Assembly (NCBI RefSeq): GCF_000350225.1
Contig: NW_005179004.1
Span: 350,565-414,564, forward strand
Reading direction: 5' to 3'
Source of the DNA: Chondrus crispus
Lineage: Eukaryota > Rhodophyta > Florideophyceae > Gigartinales > Gigartinaceae
Length of the DNA stretch: 64,000 nt
The notes beneath the pieces are model-generated. The model did no database searches and was not told the origin of the DNA. It saw only the letters and a program-made list of their open reading frames with translations. Below are positions 41,615-52,540 of this stretch, in pieces. Numbering within the stretch: position 1 is the stretch's first letter; each line of letters opens with the position of its first letter. Both the position numbers and the translations under genes were made by a program.

Positions 41615-44600
41615 GCATGATTAGTGTGGTAAATTTATCAATGCAGAAGGGGTGCGCTTACAGATACACTAGCAGATATGAAGGTGAATTACACTTCTAT
41701 CGGGTACGTGATGTCCGCAACGTGTGTCGGTAGGCGAGAAAGGATAGCTGCCGCGACACTGGACCATATGGCAAAGCTCAGGCGTTGGTGAATGCGTGAC
41801 TTTGCAGTCGCTATCGTGCAGGAGCTGCGGAGAGCGATCAGTTTTGCATGAGCGTCTATGGCTTGAAGCGTGGATTGTGAGGGCGCACCCAGAGTGTGGA
41901 AGGACAGTGGTTGAAAGTGCCAGTCCAGGGACGGGGCAGGACCGTGGTCCTCGATAAGCAGAGCGTTGCGGATGGTGCAGTCGAGGGCCTTGCGCTTGCG
42001 ATACGCGCCTGCTTCGGCGGCTCCAGCACTGTGGCGCGCGGCTTGGTATAACACGCCTTTACGAAACGGGCTGCCAATAGTGATATCATAAGCTGTTGGC
42101 TTATCTGGAAGCAGACCGGGAGGAGGCGGCGAGGGCTGTACGAGTATGTCGGCAGGGCGTGCAGCGGTATTGGGTATGAGAAACGGGACCTCGAGGTAGT
42201 AGGCCAGACCAGCTGGACGGAAGACTTGTCGGGCAAAGACATTCCGGACGGTGTTATGTCGGTGTACCGTGCTGAAACCGTGGCGACATATAGTACCATG
42301 GTCGCCTCTGGTGTCCATCACTTTAGAGCAATGGGAGCAACGCAGCGGGGAGACGGAATCTTGTGTGACGTGAGCATCTAGGTGGCGCCGGAGCATCGTG
42401 GCCCACGTGGCATTGTGAACGCGAGACGTAGCAGCTGGGTGGGCAGTGAGGAAGGATATAGCACCCGGGGAAAGTAAGGAATTATACCTGACTCGTCTGC
42501 GTATGCTTGCGGTGCTGTGGTCAGCTGGATCAGGAAACGACTCCCAAAGGTTCTTTTGCCAGTATGTGCGGGCTGCTGCACTTTGTTGCGCCTGAAGTAA
42601 AAAGTTGTGTATGCGTTCAGGTCGCGACACTAAGGCAGCTAGTTCCAAGCATGCCAGATCCGCCTCCGTCAACGCAAAGTGTGGCGGTTGTACACTGGGG
42701 GGCAAGTTTCTGAGGACCACACGCAGGGTGCTTCTTGCAAAACGCTGATATTGTGTGACGGAGAGGAACTGGGGGCCCTGCAAGCGGACGGGGGCGGCGT
42801 CGATGAGACTGGCTCCGTATGAGGCGTGGAGAGTGGAAGCCAAGGACGTGAAGCCGTGGCCTCCATTCCTGAACGGCAAGCGAATTTGAGCCGCGATGGT
42901 TGGGAAAAGAGTCCCACTATTAATGCGAGCATACGCGTCAAGTTGTTCCCGGTCGAATTGTTGGGCGTATGACAGAGCAAAGTTCGGCCGAACCAGGCGA
43001 AAAAGATGCTGCACACGACAGGCAGAAGCGGAAACCCGGCGTAAGTGGAAGCGGGTTCGAGCTTCAGGTATTCGGTCTAGCTGGGAAAGGGCGTTGTTGC
43101 ACTGCAGTAATTTTTTCTGTATGTACTGTCATGAAGCCATGTGAACCGATTGGGGCTCCGAGGAGGTCCAGTCCTTTCTCTGCAACACTGAACGGGGCCA
43201 CCTTAAACAGCGGGCTCAGAATTTCAGGCTTGACGGTGGGCCAAAACACACGTGTCTTTGTAGGGTTCAGTAAAAACTGGTGTTTGGGGCCTTCTGCTTT
43301 GATAATGGCGAGTGCTTTCACTACTTACTCAACTCTGCCGACAATCGTGCCGTCTTCGGCATACCATCTGTTCATGAGGAGGTCGCATGATTCGGAGATG
43401 TGGCGTGCAAGCGGCTGCAGGGCGAGTGAGAACAACAACATGCTGGACGGGTCTCCTTGTTGAGTCCCTTCTCGACTGGACAGAACTGTAGGCGGTGAGG
43501 AAGGGACAATGGGCGGGGGAGGAGTTCGTGAGTAAATCATGTCCAGATACCTCGATAACGACGGCGCGCGATCAGGGAGACTTTGAAGCACTGTTTGGCG
43601 AGAAAAATTATTGAACGCGTTTGAGGCATCGATGGAAACCATGATGTACTGTGGGTCGTGTCCGTGGCGACGAACGAGCATCCGCGCGTCGTGAACGATT
43701 GCATCAATTCCTTTGGGAACTCCATTTGCCATTTGCTCAGGCGCGAGATGTTCCCGCGTGTCCTCGATGGCCGCCTGGAGAAGCACTTTGGTGACCAGGC
43801 GGCGCAGGGTTTGTCCGATAGCAATAGGCCTGATTTTCCCTGGGCGTGGGTTTAATGGCAGGAGCGTAGCGGCGCTGGCGAGTGGGGTAGTGCGGAGGGG
43901 AAGGGATCCGCGTGCCAGTCTATTGACGAGACTGGTGAGTGCGGACAGGCCGGTCACATCTGCTTCTGGACTGATTTTCGTGTTCGCGGGGAGGTGCGAT
44001 AGTTTCGGAGACATACGATCGGGGCCCGCTGCCGAGTTGGGATTCAGGCGGCGGACAGCCTGTACGACGTGCTGCTCAGTGATTTATGGGGGCCGCGGGT
44101 GTGCGGAGGGTGGCAAGGGCACCACTGGCACAATTGGGGTTGGGTGGAGTGCACGGAGTTTGTGAATTGTGGTGTCGTCGTTAAGGTCTGCGAGGGGCGG
44201 GTTAATGAGCGTACGCATGGCACGCCCATACTGGGCTTGTGACGCGAGCTTCATGGCACGTGCTGCACGGGCAGAAGGCGAGCCTGTAGATGCGCGATGA
44301 CGTGCGTGTGTCTGTATCCATTCCAGCCGTGCTTGGTGGGCATCCACAGCTTCTTTCGACAGAGCTCCCCATTCGGACCCTCGGTACGCTCGCCGAATTC
44401 TGAGTCGGAGGGCGTGCATTTGACCGCGGGAAGATCTCCAGCCGGGCTCGCCACGGAAGGATTTCCGAAGAACTGCAGTGGGGAGCATGTGCAAGCGCAT
44501 GAAGGCTTCATGAGTGGTTCGGGAGTACGAGCAGCAGTGGCAGCTCGGACGAGGCGTATGAACAGGAGAACAGTGCTGTGGAGGCATGGGCCGGGGATGG

Positions 44601-44725
44601 AGGAGAAGACGTCAGATGGCCGAAGCGGGGAGCAAAGGAGCTCTTGCACAGTCGGGAGGGGGGAGGTCCGGGGTGGAGGGAGGCTGGGAGAGGGGTCGGA
44701 ATGGCGTGTGGACGAGGTAGAGGAA
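41615..44725 (-). mobile_element. L3: non-LTR retrotransposon of a second subfamily, decayed
   Basis: Same architecture as L2 but diverged. Order: CLHSTVLLFIRLVRAATAA, frameshift, FRGEPGWRSSRGQMHALRL, in-frame stop (44084), VVQAVRRLNPNSAAGPDRM, the RT core with EGTQQGDPSSMLLF and YAEDGTIVG. The first catalytic Asp of YADD is Glu (codon 43355-43357). Then a stop (43325), KTRVFWPTVKPE, another frameshift near 43040, and a 441-codon frame (41689-43014) with CSHCSKVMDTRGDHGTIC and RPADILVQP...YDITIGSP (finger and nuclease core). The 3' tail ends about 41616 in ATAAATTTACCAC...ACTAATCAT, directly against the truncated 5' end of L2. It cannot be autonomous. Confidence 0.85.
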
Positions 44726-44847
44726 TGATTAGTGGTGGTAAATTTATCAATGCAAAAGGGGTGCGCTTACAGATACACTAGCAGATATGAAGGTGAGTTA
44801 TACTTCTATCGGGTACGTGATGTCCGCAACGTGTGTCGGTAGGCGAG
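44726..44847 (-). mobile_element. 122-bp dead-on-arrival copy of the L3 3' end
   Basis: Nearly identical to the last 120 bases of L3 (41615-41735): GGTAAATTTATCAATGC, GGGGTGCGCTTACAGATACA, CTATCGGGTACGTGATGTCC and TGTGTCGGTAGGCGAG in the same order. It covers only the last codons of the ORF and the 3' tail, as expected of extreme 5' truncation. Confidence 0.9.
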
Positions 44848-45720
44848 TGGAGGGGGGGTACTTTATTCAAATGTGAGGGGGCCGATACAGTGTCATGCGG
44901 GCGGACGTCAAGGATTCACACTTGGGGAGGACATGAGGGGGCCGACCTATGACACGGTACACGGGCAATGGTGGCAGCGGCGACACTGGACCATATGGCA
45001 AAGCTGAGGCGCTGGGAGAGGCGGGTCTTGGCGACCCCAAACGTGCAGCCAGAGCGGATGGCAATTTTGTGTGCGACGTCTTCGAGGACTGCAGTAGTTC
45101 GGGTGCTCCAGGCGCCTAATGTATCAAAGGCAAGCGGGACGAAATGCCAGTCTAATAGAGGTAGCGGAGCGTTGGACTGGAGGTGTAGAGCAGCACGTAG
45201 AATACTGTCGTGGTGGCGAAGTTTTCTTGAATGGGCAACCTCAGCGGCCCCGGCGATGGACTGAGCAGCGAGATGAAGGTTAGCAGCGGTGTAAGGGTTG
45301 CAAATCGTCACGTCGTAGGCTGTAGGGCGGTTAGGGAGTACGCCTGAGGGGGGCAAAGGCGGTTGCAAGAGAATGTCCGCGGGGCGGAGGGCAGTTTCGG
45401 AAATGAGAAAGGGAACTTCGCGGTCACAGGCCAGGCCGGCAGCGCTAAAATCCTGGCGAGTGAGAGTGTTTCGGACGATATTATGGCGATGGACGGCACC
45501 ATAGCCATGCTTGCAGTTCGCGGCGTGGTCACCACGCGCGTCCATCGTACGGCCGCAGTGCGAACAGCGAAGAGGTACAGTAGAGTAGTCGTACACGGGC
45601 GTGTCAAGGTGCCGGCGGAGCATACATGACCACACGCGGCTGGACACTCTGGATGTGAGAGACGGGTGCGGGCAAAGGAATGACGCGGTTGACCGAGGCC
45701 GCTCCATGAGTGTAGTGATT
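44848..45720 (-). mobile_element. L4: strongly 5'-truncated non-LTR element (finger + endonuclease + tail)
   Basis: A 263-codon intact frame (44916-45707, first ATG at 45707) starts past the RT domain: RVWSCMLRRHLDTPVYD, CSHCGRTMDARGDHAANC (CCHC finger), RPADILLQP...YDVTICNP (nuclease core), and RLSQRLSFAIWSSVAAATI. It is closest to L2. The 3' tail shares ATCGGCCCCCTC and AATAAAG with the L2 tail. The 5' break lies about 45710. Confidence 0.85.
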
Positions 45721-46927
45721 CCTTCATATGACTCTCAGTCATTCCTCACTCATGTCGTTGGCCAGCGGCACCTCCCCTTTTGCTCAGTGGTTATCACAGT
45801 GAGAATTCATATTTTCGGGTCCTTTTGACCGTGGTCAAAATGCGGTTTTCACAGTGACGATCTCGACCACGGTGAAAACGGCTGTTGGTAAGATTTTCCG
45901 GACGTTTAGCATCAAAACCCTATTTTCACGTTTTAATTTTCGTTGCACATGTGTTGTCGTTGTCGGCTGTGGTTTCTGTCATATCGAAATGTTGCGCATT
46001 TGCTGTTCCCAATCTTCAAATCTTCGAAAATATTATTGCTAGCCGTGACTTTGAGGACCAGTTACAGGGGACCGTACCCATTAGTGCCGCCCCGTGTGAA
46101 ACCCCAAAAACGTGCACTATTGCGAGACGGCATTAGTAAGTGACGTTGTCACATCTATATGCATGCACTCGGTAATTAACGTCTGCTTGCTCTGTGTTGG
46201 TTCTCTGTTGTGTCTTGCAGTGAGAAACGCGCGCTTTGCCGACCGTAGATGCGACAGAGCGTCTGAAAGCTGGCACTCAGTTACCAAAAGTTCCAGCTCT
46301 CCAAACAATTCCGTGATCCCGACGACATAGGGTATAGTCCTTCTCTCTATTGTATCTTCTGCGCTCTCATCTTCATCACTTGATTGCATTTCAGGTGGAT
46401 TCTGCACCACCTGAGCCGTCTACAAGCTAAGATCCGTGAACGGTGTTTGGTGGCGTGAGGGGGATCGGACTAAAAAGCGGCTTTTACATGTTTGACACGT
46501 ACGGACGGCAGCTTAACAGCCGGAACCGTATGACACGTGGCACTTTTCGTGTTCTTGCGTCTGGCCTGCACTAATGGGAGGGTGGCACAAACAAAAGCGG
46601 CACTAATGCGAGTCCCCCCCTGTATTTCTACCGTGGCCAATTTGTCACGGTGGAAAACACCATCGGCACGGTCCAAATGACCCCCAGAAAACAGAATTCT
46701 CATGAACCCGACTCTGCAGCAAAAGGGGTCAACCCCTTCTGCTGTTGTACCGTGGAGTGTGCAGTACGGAGCAGTTCTGCTAAAAGCTTTAATTCTCTCG
46801 ATTAAACTGCGGCTCCCTGTTTTAAACTCTCTGACAGTTCCTGTACTGGACTGAACTGTGCACGTGGCGAACGCCGACGCCAGGCCGGAGCGATTGCTTC
46901 TCATCAAACCACAACGGATGCGTTTGG
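45721..46927. other. No gene supported between LINE cluster and Copia
   Basis: 1.2 kb. Holds a perfect 18-bp palindrome TTTTGACC-GT-GGTCAAAA (45823-45840). Two modest minus-strand frames (46117-46410, 97 codons; 46470-46907, 145 codons) show no motif I recognise; the first is acidic at its start and helical, and could be a transposase tail or chance. Confidence 0.4.
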
Positions 46928-47504
46928 TGTTGATACAATCGTGTCATTCGTCAACATTAGATGCACTGTACAAGGTATCCATACAAGGCCTCTTTGTCCC
47001 TCGTTGTCCAGCGTTGAGGAGGAGTGGTCTACTCGTGCTCGTACTGTACCTTCAGTGATCTTTACGTGTGCGCGCACAGTGCTGAAGCACCGTGCGCCCT
47101 ACCGACACTGTTCAGCCTACCGACACTGTTCGAACCGACACTGTCTGTTCCTAGGAAACCATCAACTGCTCGAAATAGGATAGGATACATATCGTAGGGG
47201 GTTGTCTGCAAAGCCGAAGAGAGAGAGAGCGGACCAGAACACAGAACGAAGTAAACTTCACGCTTTGGTGAGCATTCACCCCGTCATTAGCAAGACTTTG
47301 CTAAGTGCCTTCGCGCACTGTCCCCGCGCTCGTGTGCGCTGCCCTCGCGCTCGTGCGCACTGTCTCTGCGCTCGTGCGCACTGTCCTCGCGCTCGTGCGC
47401 ACTGTCCCTGCGCTCGTGCGCACTGTCCTCGCGCTCGTGCGCATCTCTACCGTCACACACACTCGAGACGCCGCCTTCGGCGTCTCGCCCCAAGACGCAC
47501 AACA
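46928..47504 (+). repeat. Copia 5' LTR
   Basis: 577 bp. Includes a 21-bp tandem array (GCGCTCGTGCGCACTGTCCTC, about 47325-47445) and a perfect hairpin GAGACGCCG-CCTT-CGGCGTCTC (47465-47486) 18 bp before its end. The next bases (CTTGCAAGTTTATAG) contain no TGG, so the priming tRNA is not the usual full 3'-end type. Confidence 0.95.
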
Positions 47505-47603
47505 CTTGCAAGTTTATAGTGCGTTCTGCTGCACTTATATCGTTTTACGTACTCCTTTTTTTTTACTCTCCCTACTTCGTTGTTCAACACAAATTATATC
47601 GTC

Positions 47604-49289
47604 ATGACGGATTCTTCTTCTTCCAGGCTACAGGCCAACGCTGTGGATCAAGTCAAGAAAGAGTTGGACAAGGTTGATCGGAGCCATCCGATGATGGATA
47701 ACATTTGCACTGAGGTTCTTGAGGCCCTGGAACAACCTGTTCCTGAGATTGTTCTTTTCTTACTGGATCGTATTACTCCTGAAGTGTTAATAAACCCTGC
47801 TTCAATGGAGAAAAGACAGATTTTCCATGCACTGAGAAAACTACTGGAATTTGCTGGAACTACGGTTGGCTATGCTCCAGGTATACCGATGCCAAACAAA
47901 GTATCGTCTGCTCTGTACGCTGGGTATCCTGAATTGCTCGAACAAGCGAACGATATGCTCAGCAACTATAAAACCTACGGCACGATTTACAAAGTTGTGA
48001 CTCCGAACGAAGGTTCCCCTGCCCCCTTATCTCCTGCTCCTGGTTCGCTGACATACCGGCCAAGGTTAGTAGACGCAGACCGCCGTAAAGACAGAAGTGA
48101 TTCTGAAAAAGAAGAACCTGGCAATCGGCAAAATTATGCATCTGGTCCTGATCATGATCGCTTGAAGCTGACACAAACTTACTCCAATCTCGCAAAGAAC
48201 AGGCAGGCTGTTGCGAATGGATTTAACCAAAGGGATTCTAAGTTTTCGGGTTCCCCAGGCACTGGTCTCGCTTTGCACTTGGTCAAACGGAAGTTCAACG
48301 AACTGATATTCGAACAAGAAATCCCACAGTCTCAGACAGTACAGTTAATGCACAACTGCCTTTCTGGCATTGCCAACGAGTATTTCTATTCCAACGTTCG
48401 TGACGTCACCAAGACTACTGACGAGGCATTCAAAGCCCTCGAGAACCGCTTCAACTCCAAGCAACATCATTCTCAGGCCCTTGCTTACCTTCGTCGTCTA
48501 TCTTTTGAAGGTATCAAAAACGAAAAGAGTTGCTCCAACCTTGAAGCCCTTTCAATTGCGCATTCTCGAATCATCGAGTATATCCCTCAATGCGGTCCAT
48601 CGTATCAGGGTGAGCATCAAGACGGTCACATGTCCGAATTCCTGGCATCTATGGTTGACGGCCAAGATTGGGCAGAAAACGTTCTGACCGCCCGCATAAC
48701 TGCCACCGGTTCGTTGAATGGAATGGACTACAATTCTTTCTATGCTATGCTTATCTCCGCACTTACTCTCCTCGAAAACGGCAAGAACCATTCGTCTACG
48801 TCCGGAACAGAGTCTCCATCAATTTTTTATGGAGAAAGGTACGGAAACACCCCCGTCTACAAGAAAAGTTCACACGGAAACCCACGAGCACGCTACCGCC
48901 GTTCACCAGCTCAGTTGATCGCCCTCAAGAACAGGACACGCTGCCTCCGTTGCAATGCACTCGGACATTGGAAGAACGAATGCCCTCAACGTGGCTCAAC
49001 CATGACCTCCATCATTCGATCACGCATCAAGGACAGGGGCGGAAGCGACAAGGCCGTTGCTGAGGTATTGTATGCCCTTGTAGAAGGCGATGACAACTTC
49101 GAGGAGTACATGGAAGCCGTGGGAACTGTTGAAGAGACGGAAGACAACTCCGCGAATGCATTCGAAACGCTGTTCAATGAGACGAACCCAGATGAAGACA
49201 TCGTCACAGAGCTCAAGAATACATTTGACGAGCTGGTCACTTCCGACAGCAATGAGGCTGAGACAGAAAATGGTAATCCGGGTTTTTGA
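47604..49289 (+). CDS. Copia gag (561 aa)
   Basis: ATG 47604, 100 bp after the LTR; an in-frame non-ATG start at 47580 is less likely. Central helical Gag region (KRKFNELIFEQEIPQSQTVQ, FKALENRFNSKQHHSQALAY, DGHMSEFLASMVDGQDWAEN) followed by a basic stretch and the zinc knuckle CLRCNALGHWKNEC (CX2CX4HX4C, about residue 447), then an acidic C-terminus. It ends in GGT TTT TGA. The pol frame is -1 and opens precisely here, with a heptamer G GGT TTT at 49280-49286 that fits a -1 ribosomal slip site. Intact. Confidence 0.9.
   Translation: MTDSSSSRLQANAVDQVKKELDKVDRSHPMMDNICTEVLEALEQPVPEIVLFLLDRITPEVLINPASMEKRQIFHALRKLLEFAGTTVGYAPGIPMPNKVSSALYAGYPELLEQANDMLSNYKTYGTIYKVVTPNEGSPAPLSPAPGSLTYRPRLVDADRRKDRSDSEKEEPGNRQNYASGPDHDRLKLTQTYSNLAKNRQAVANGFNQRDSKFSGSPGTGLALHLVKRKFNELIFEQEIPQSQTVQLMHNCLSGIANEYFYSNVRDVTKTTDEAFKALENRFNSKQHHSQALAYLRRLSFEGIKNEKSCSNLEALSIAHSRIIEYIPQCGPSYQGEHQDGHMSEFLASMVDGQDWAENVLTARITATGSLNGMDYNSFYAMLISALTLLENGKNHSSTSGTESPSIFYGERYGNTPVYKKSSHGNPRARYRRSPAQLIALKNRTRCLRCNALGHWKNECPQRGSTMTSIIRSRIKDRGGSDKAVAEVLYALVEGDDNFEEYMEAVGTVEETEDNSANAFETLFNETNPDEDIVTELKNTFDELVTSDSNEAETENGNPGF
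49280..49286 (+). promoter_or_regulatory. Candidate -1 ribosomal frameshift heptamer (gag to pol)
   Basis: GGGTTTT in gag register G GGT TTT, directly before the gag TGA (49287-49289). A -1 slip places the ribosome at TTG 49286, the first codon of the open pol frame. Pattern X XXY YYZ is the general rule for -1 slippery sites. A stimulatory downstream structure was not established. Confidence 0.6.
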
Positions 49290-52200
49290 TTGCCAGTGCA
49301 TACTTTGTGGATAATGCACTGGCTTCAATGCTTCTACTACCTCCCAGTCCAACGAAATGGGAATCAGTTGGGAAGAAGAAGCCCTTTATTTCGAGAATGA
49401 CCTGTGGTAGACGTCGCAAAATCGGGCGACTCAAATGGCGCTCCGGTTCAGAACGGCTGTACATACCAGTGAAACTGCACTATCTCACTGAACATTTACG
49501 CCACACTAGACGACATTCTGTGGGACGCCCTCCGGACTTCGAAGGGGCTTGTCTTGATATTGGCTCTCCTCGGTCACTCATTGGTCTCGGTCAAGCCCGA
49601 GCGTATTGTCGAGCACTTGGAATTTCCCTTCAGTTGTCACCCTCGCAGACTACCTTCCGTTTTGGCACCTACCCCTCTCGATCCATAGGAAGACTCAAGG
49701 TCCTTATCCCTACCCCGCAGGGAATGTTGAAAGTTTATGTAGATGTTGTACCTGAGAATATACCTCTACTCATCGGTTTGGATACGATGTTTGCACATTC
49801 CCTACAACCGTTGGCGATTGACATGAAGCTGCAGTGTGTGGAGCACAATTGGACAACACCCATCGAATTGCGACACGGACACCTCTATCTCTATTGGAAA
49901 CCCAACCTTATGACTATATTCTACACAACAAGACAGCTAGAGCGACTTCATCGTCACTTGCTTCACCCTTCTTCCCGAAAGCTGTATGAACTGCTGCGCC
50001 GTGCCGAACCTGAAAAGTTGCCTGCGGATACACTGAGCATCTTGCAGGAGATATCAAGGTCATGTGAGACTTGCAATTTGTACTCTCCCAGACAAATCTC
50101 TTTCCAGATCAGAAGTACAGATCAGATCAAGTTCAACCACAAAGTCATACTGGACATCATGTTTTTGAAGGACAAGAAGAATCGCCCTCGCCCTGTGCTT
50201 CATATAATTGATGCTGGTACACGGTTCAGTTCAGCTTCTTTCCTCAAAGACAGCTCCACCAACACCGTTTGGAACACGTTTGTAAAGATCTGGTCCTCGC
50301 TGTATGTTGGATTTCCCGAGAGTTTGCTTACTGATCAAGGTTCTGTATTCCTTTCAAAAGAATGGGCATACAATTGCGAGACTTCAGAGATCAAACTACG
50401 TCATACGGGTACAGAGAGCCACAACTCTTTGGGAATAGGGGAGAAATACCACTTAACTTTAAGAACGATCTACCAAAAGGTTCGCTGTGACCACCGTGAT
50501 CTACCAGAAGATATTGCTCTTGCCAAATCTGTCCAGGCTATGAACGAGACAGTAGGACCTCATGGGCTAGTCCCTTCGCTTCTCGTGTTCGGAATTCTAC
50601 CAAATTTACCATCTGTTTCCTCGAGAGAATTCCCAAATCAGAGGGAAAGACTGAGAGCTGTGGCCACCGCTCGTGCTGAGTACGAGAGGATTATTTCCAG
50701 GATGCAAGTCCAACGAGGCATCCGATCCATCCCTCCCCCAGCTGCCGACCGCAAGTACAATCCTGGTGACTTTGCATACGTCTATCGCGAAGGATTGAAG
50801 CATTACACGGGTCTTCATCTCATTGCTTCGGTTGACGACAAATGCGTTCGTTTGCATCTTGGAGAGCGTACTGGACCAAGATCATTCAATGTGTCCCAAC
50901 TAAGACCTGCCCCAGTCACAAGATATCCGACCTACGATGAACAACTCATGGAACTTGATGATGGACCACCAACTGTCCTGCACACCGAAATACTACACCC
51001 CAGAGACCCTCGTGCAGGACTTTTTGATGAAGCCAAGAGGAAGGAGATATTAGGATTAGTCGAGCGCGGCACATTCAAGTTGGTACTGGAAGAAGAAGCT
51101 GGTCTGAATCCTAACTTGATACTCTCCCGTTACGTCCTAGCGATCAAGCATTCCAGCGACGCTTCCACAGTCTACAAAGCTCGACTTGTACTTGGTGGTC
51201 ATCGAGACAAGGAGAAACGGTCAGTGGTACACAACACGTACAACTTGAAACAATCGTCCATCCGGCTCATTCTAGCACTTGCTACCATTCTAGGTTTTGA
51301 TGTGTGGTCTCTGGACATAAAACAAGCCTACCTTCAAGCTGCATCCAAGCTACGTCGAAAGATTTTCGTCAACCTGAATCTATCGAACTCAAACCAGGCG
51401 AGCTTTTACAAGTTGTCAAACCCTTGTACGGGCTAACAGAGAGCGGAGACTACTGGTGCGAGACGAATCACAGGTTCCACGTGGACAAATTACGAATGAA
51501 GCAATCAACTGGAGACTTTGCTCTATTCTTCCGCCGCGCCATGAACAAGTTGATTTCGATCTCCGGCTCGTACGTGGATGACGTATTGCAGACTGGAACG
51601 CAGGAGGAGAAGAAGCGGATACAAGAAGAGTTCCGAAAGGTTTTTGATGTCAAGATTTCCCATGCGAAGAAATTCATGTACACTGGACTTGAATGTGACA
51701 CTCGCGATAAGACTGAACACAAGCTTTCTCAACAGCACTACATCTCTAGGCTGCATTTTCTCAAGAAGGATTCTTCTTTTCCGGAATTTAGCTCGCTGCG
51801 AGCTCAGCTTGCGTGGGTTGTCCACACTCGCCCGGACATCGCCTCTGCAGTGTCTTTCGCGGCACAAGTCACTGAAACAATGCACAACTCCACATGCAAC
51901 CAAGCTCTGAACTCTATTCTCAAACATCTCAAGGCCACCGCATATCGTGAACTGAAATATCCTAAACTGGATATGGATTCGCTCCGGATCTTGGTGTACG
52001 TCGACGCATCTCACAACAACCGAGAAAACAATAGATCACAACTAGGTTTTCTCATACTACTGGCAGACAAGACCGATCGTTGTTCCTTTCTTCATTACAC
52101 ATCTTACAAGTCGAGACGCGTTACTCGTTCAAGTATGGCTGGTGAGACATTGGCTTTCGTGGACGGATTCGACTGTGCATTACTCCTGCGACATGACCTC

Positions 52201-52497
52201 ATGCGTTTGCTTGGCCGAGAGCTACCTATACTCATGTTTACGGATAGCGAAATACTTTTTGATGTGTTAACTCGCTCACGTTATACAACCGAAAAACGTT
52301 TGATGATCGATATCAGTTCTGCAAGAGAAGCTTACCGTGAAAAGAAAATTGCCAACGTCGCTCTCATTCATTCTGACTACAACTACGATGACTCACTCAC
52401 AAAGATCAAAGGAAACGGTGCCATGCAAAAGCTGATGGAAACCAACAAAGTCAGTCACCCGATACGACAGTGGGTAATCCAACCCAGTCAAAACTAG
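49286..52497 (+). pseudogene. Copia pol: protease, integrase, RT, RNase H (one frameshift)
   Basis: First frame to 51436: protease active site CLDIGSPRSLIG and PLLIGLDTMF; integrase finger (HRHLLHP ... CETCNLY) and DDE core (VILDIMFLKD, LLTDQGSVF, ESHNSLGIGEKYH); then the start of RT (LVLGGHRDKEK, VWSLDIKQAYLQAASKL). Near 51375 the frame changes by -1 (one base missing between KIFVN and PESIELKPG). The second frame to 52497 holds VVKPLYGLTESGDYW, the catalytic SGSYVDDVLQTG (intact YVDD), HTRPDIASAVSFAAQ, and RNase H (ILVYVDASHNNRENN, SSMAGETLAFVDGFD, LMFTDSEILFD). Fused to gag by -1 frameshifting. The second shift has no slippery site, so it looks like a mutation or sequencing error. Confidence 0.92.
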
Positions 52498-52540
52498 GCT
52501 CCCCCATCTAATGTTGTCCTCAGACATGAAGAGGCGGTAG

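Noticed and set aside
45308..45742. Second frame over L4
   Set aside because: Alternative frame of the LINE endonuclease region; the frame with CCHC and RPAD motifs is the real one.
46470..46907. 145-codon minus-strand ORF left of Copia
   Set aside because: No homology recognised, no structural feature, and adjacent to a transposon border; treated as chance.
47202..47519. Cys/Arg/His repeat ORF in the Copia LTR
   Set aside because: Arises from the 21-bp tandem repeat within the LTR and recurs identically in the other LTR (52815-53144); not a gene.
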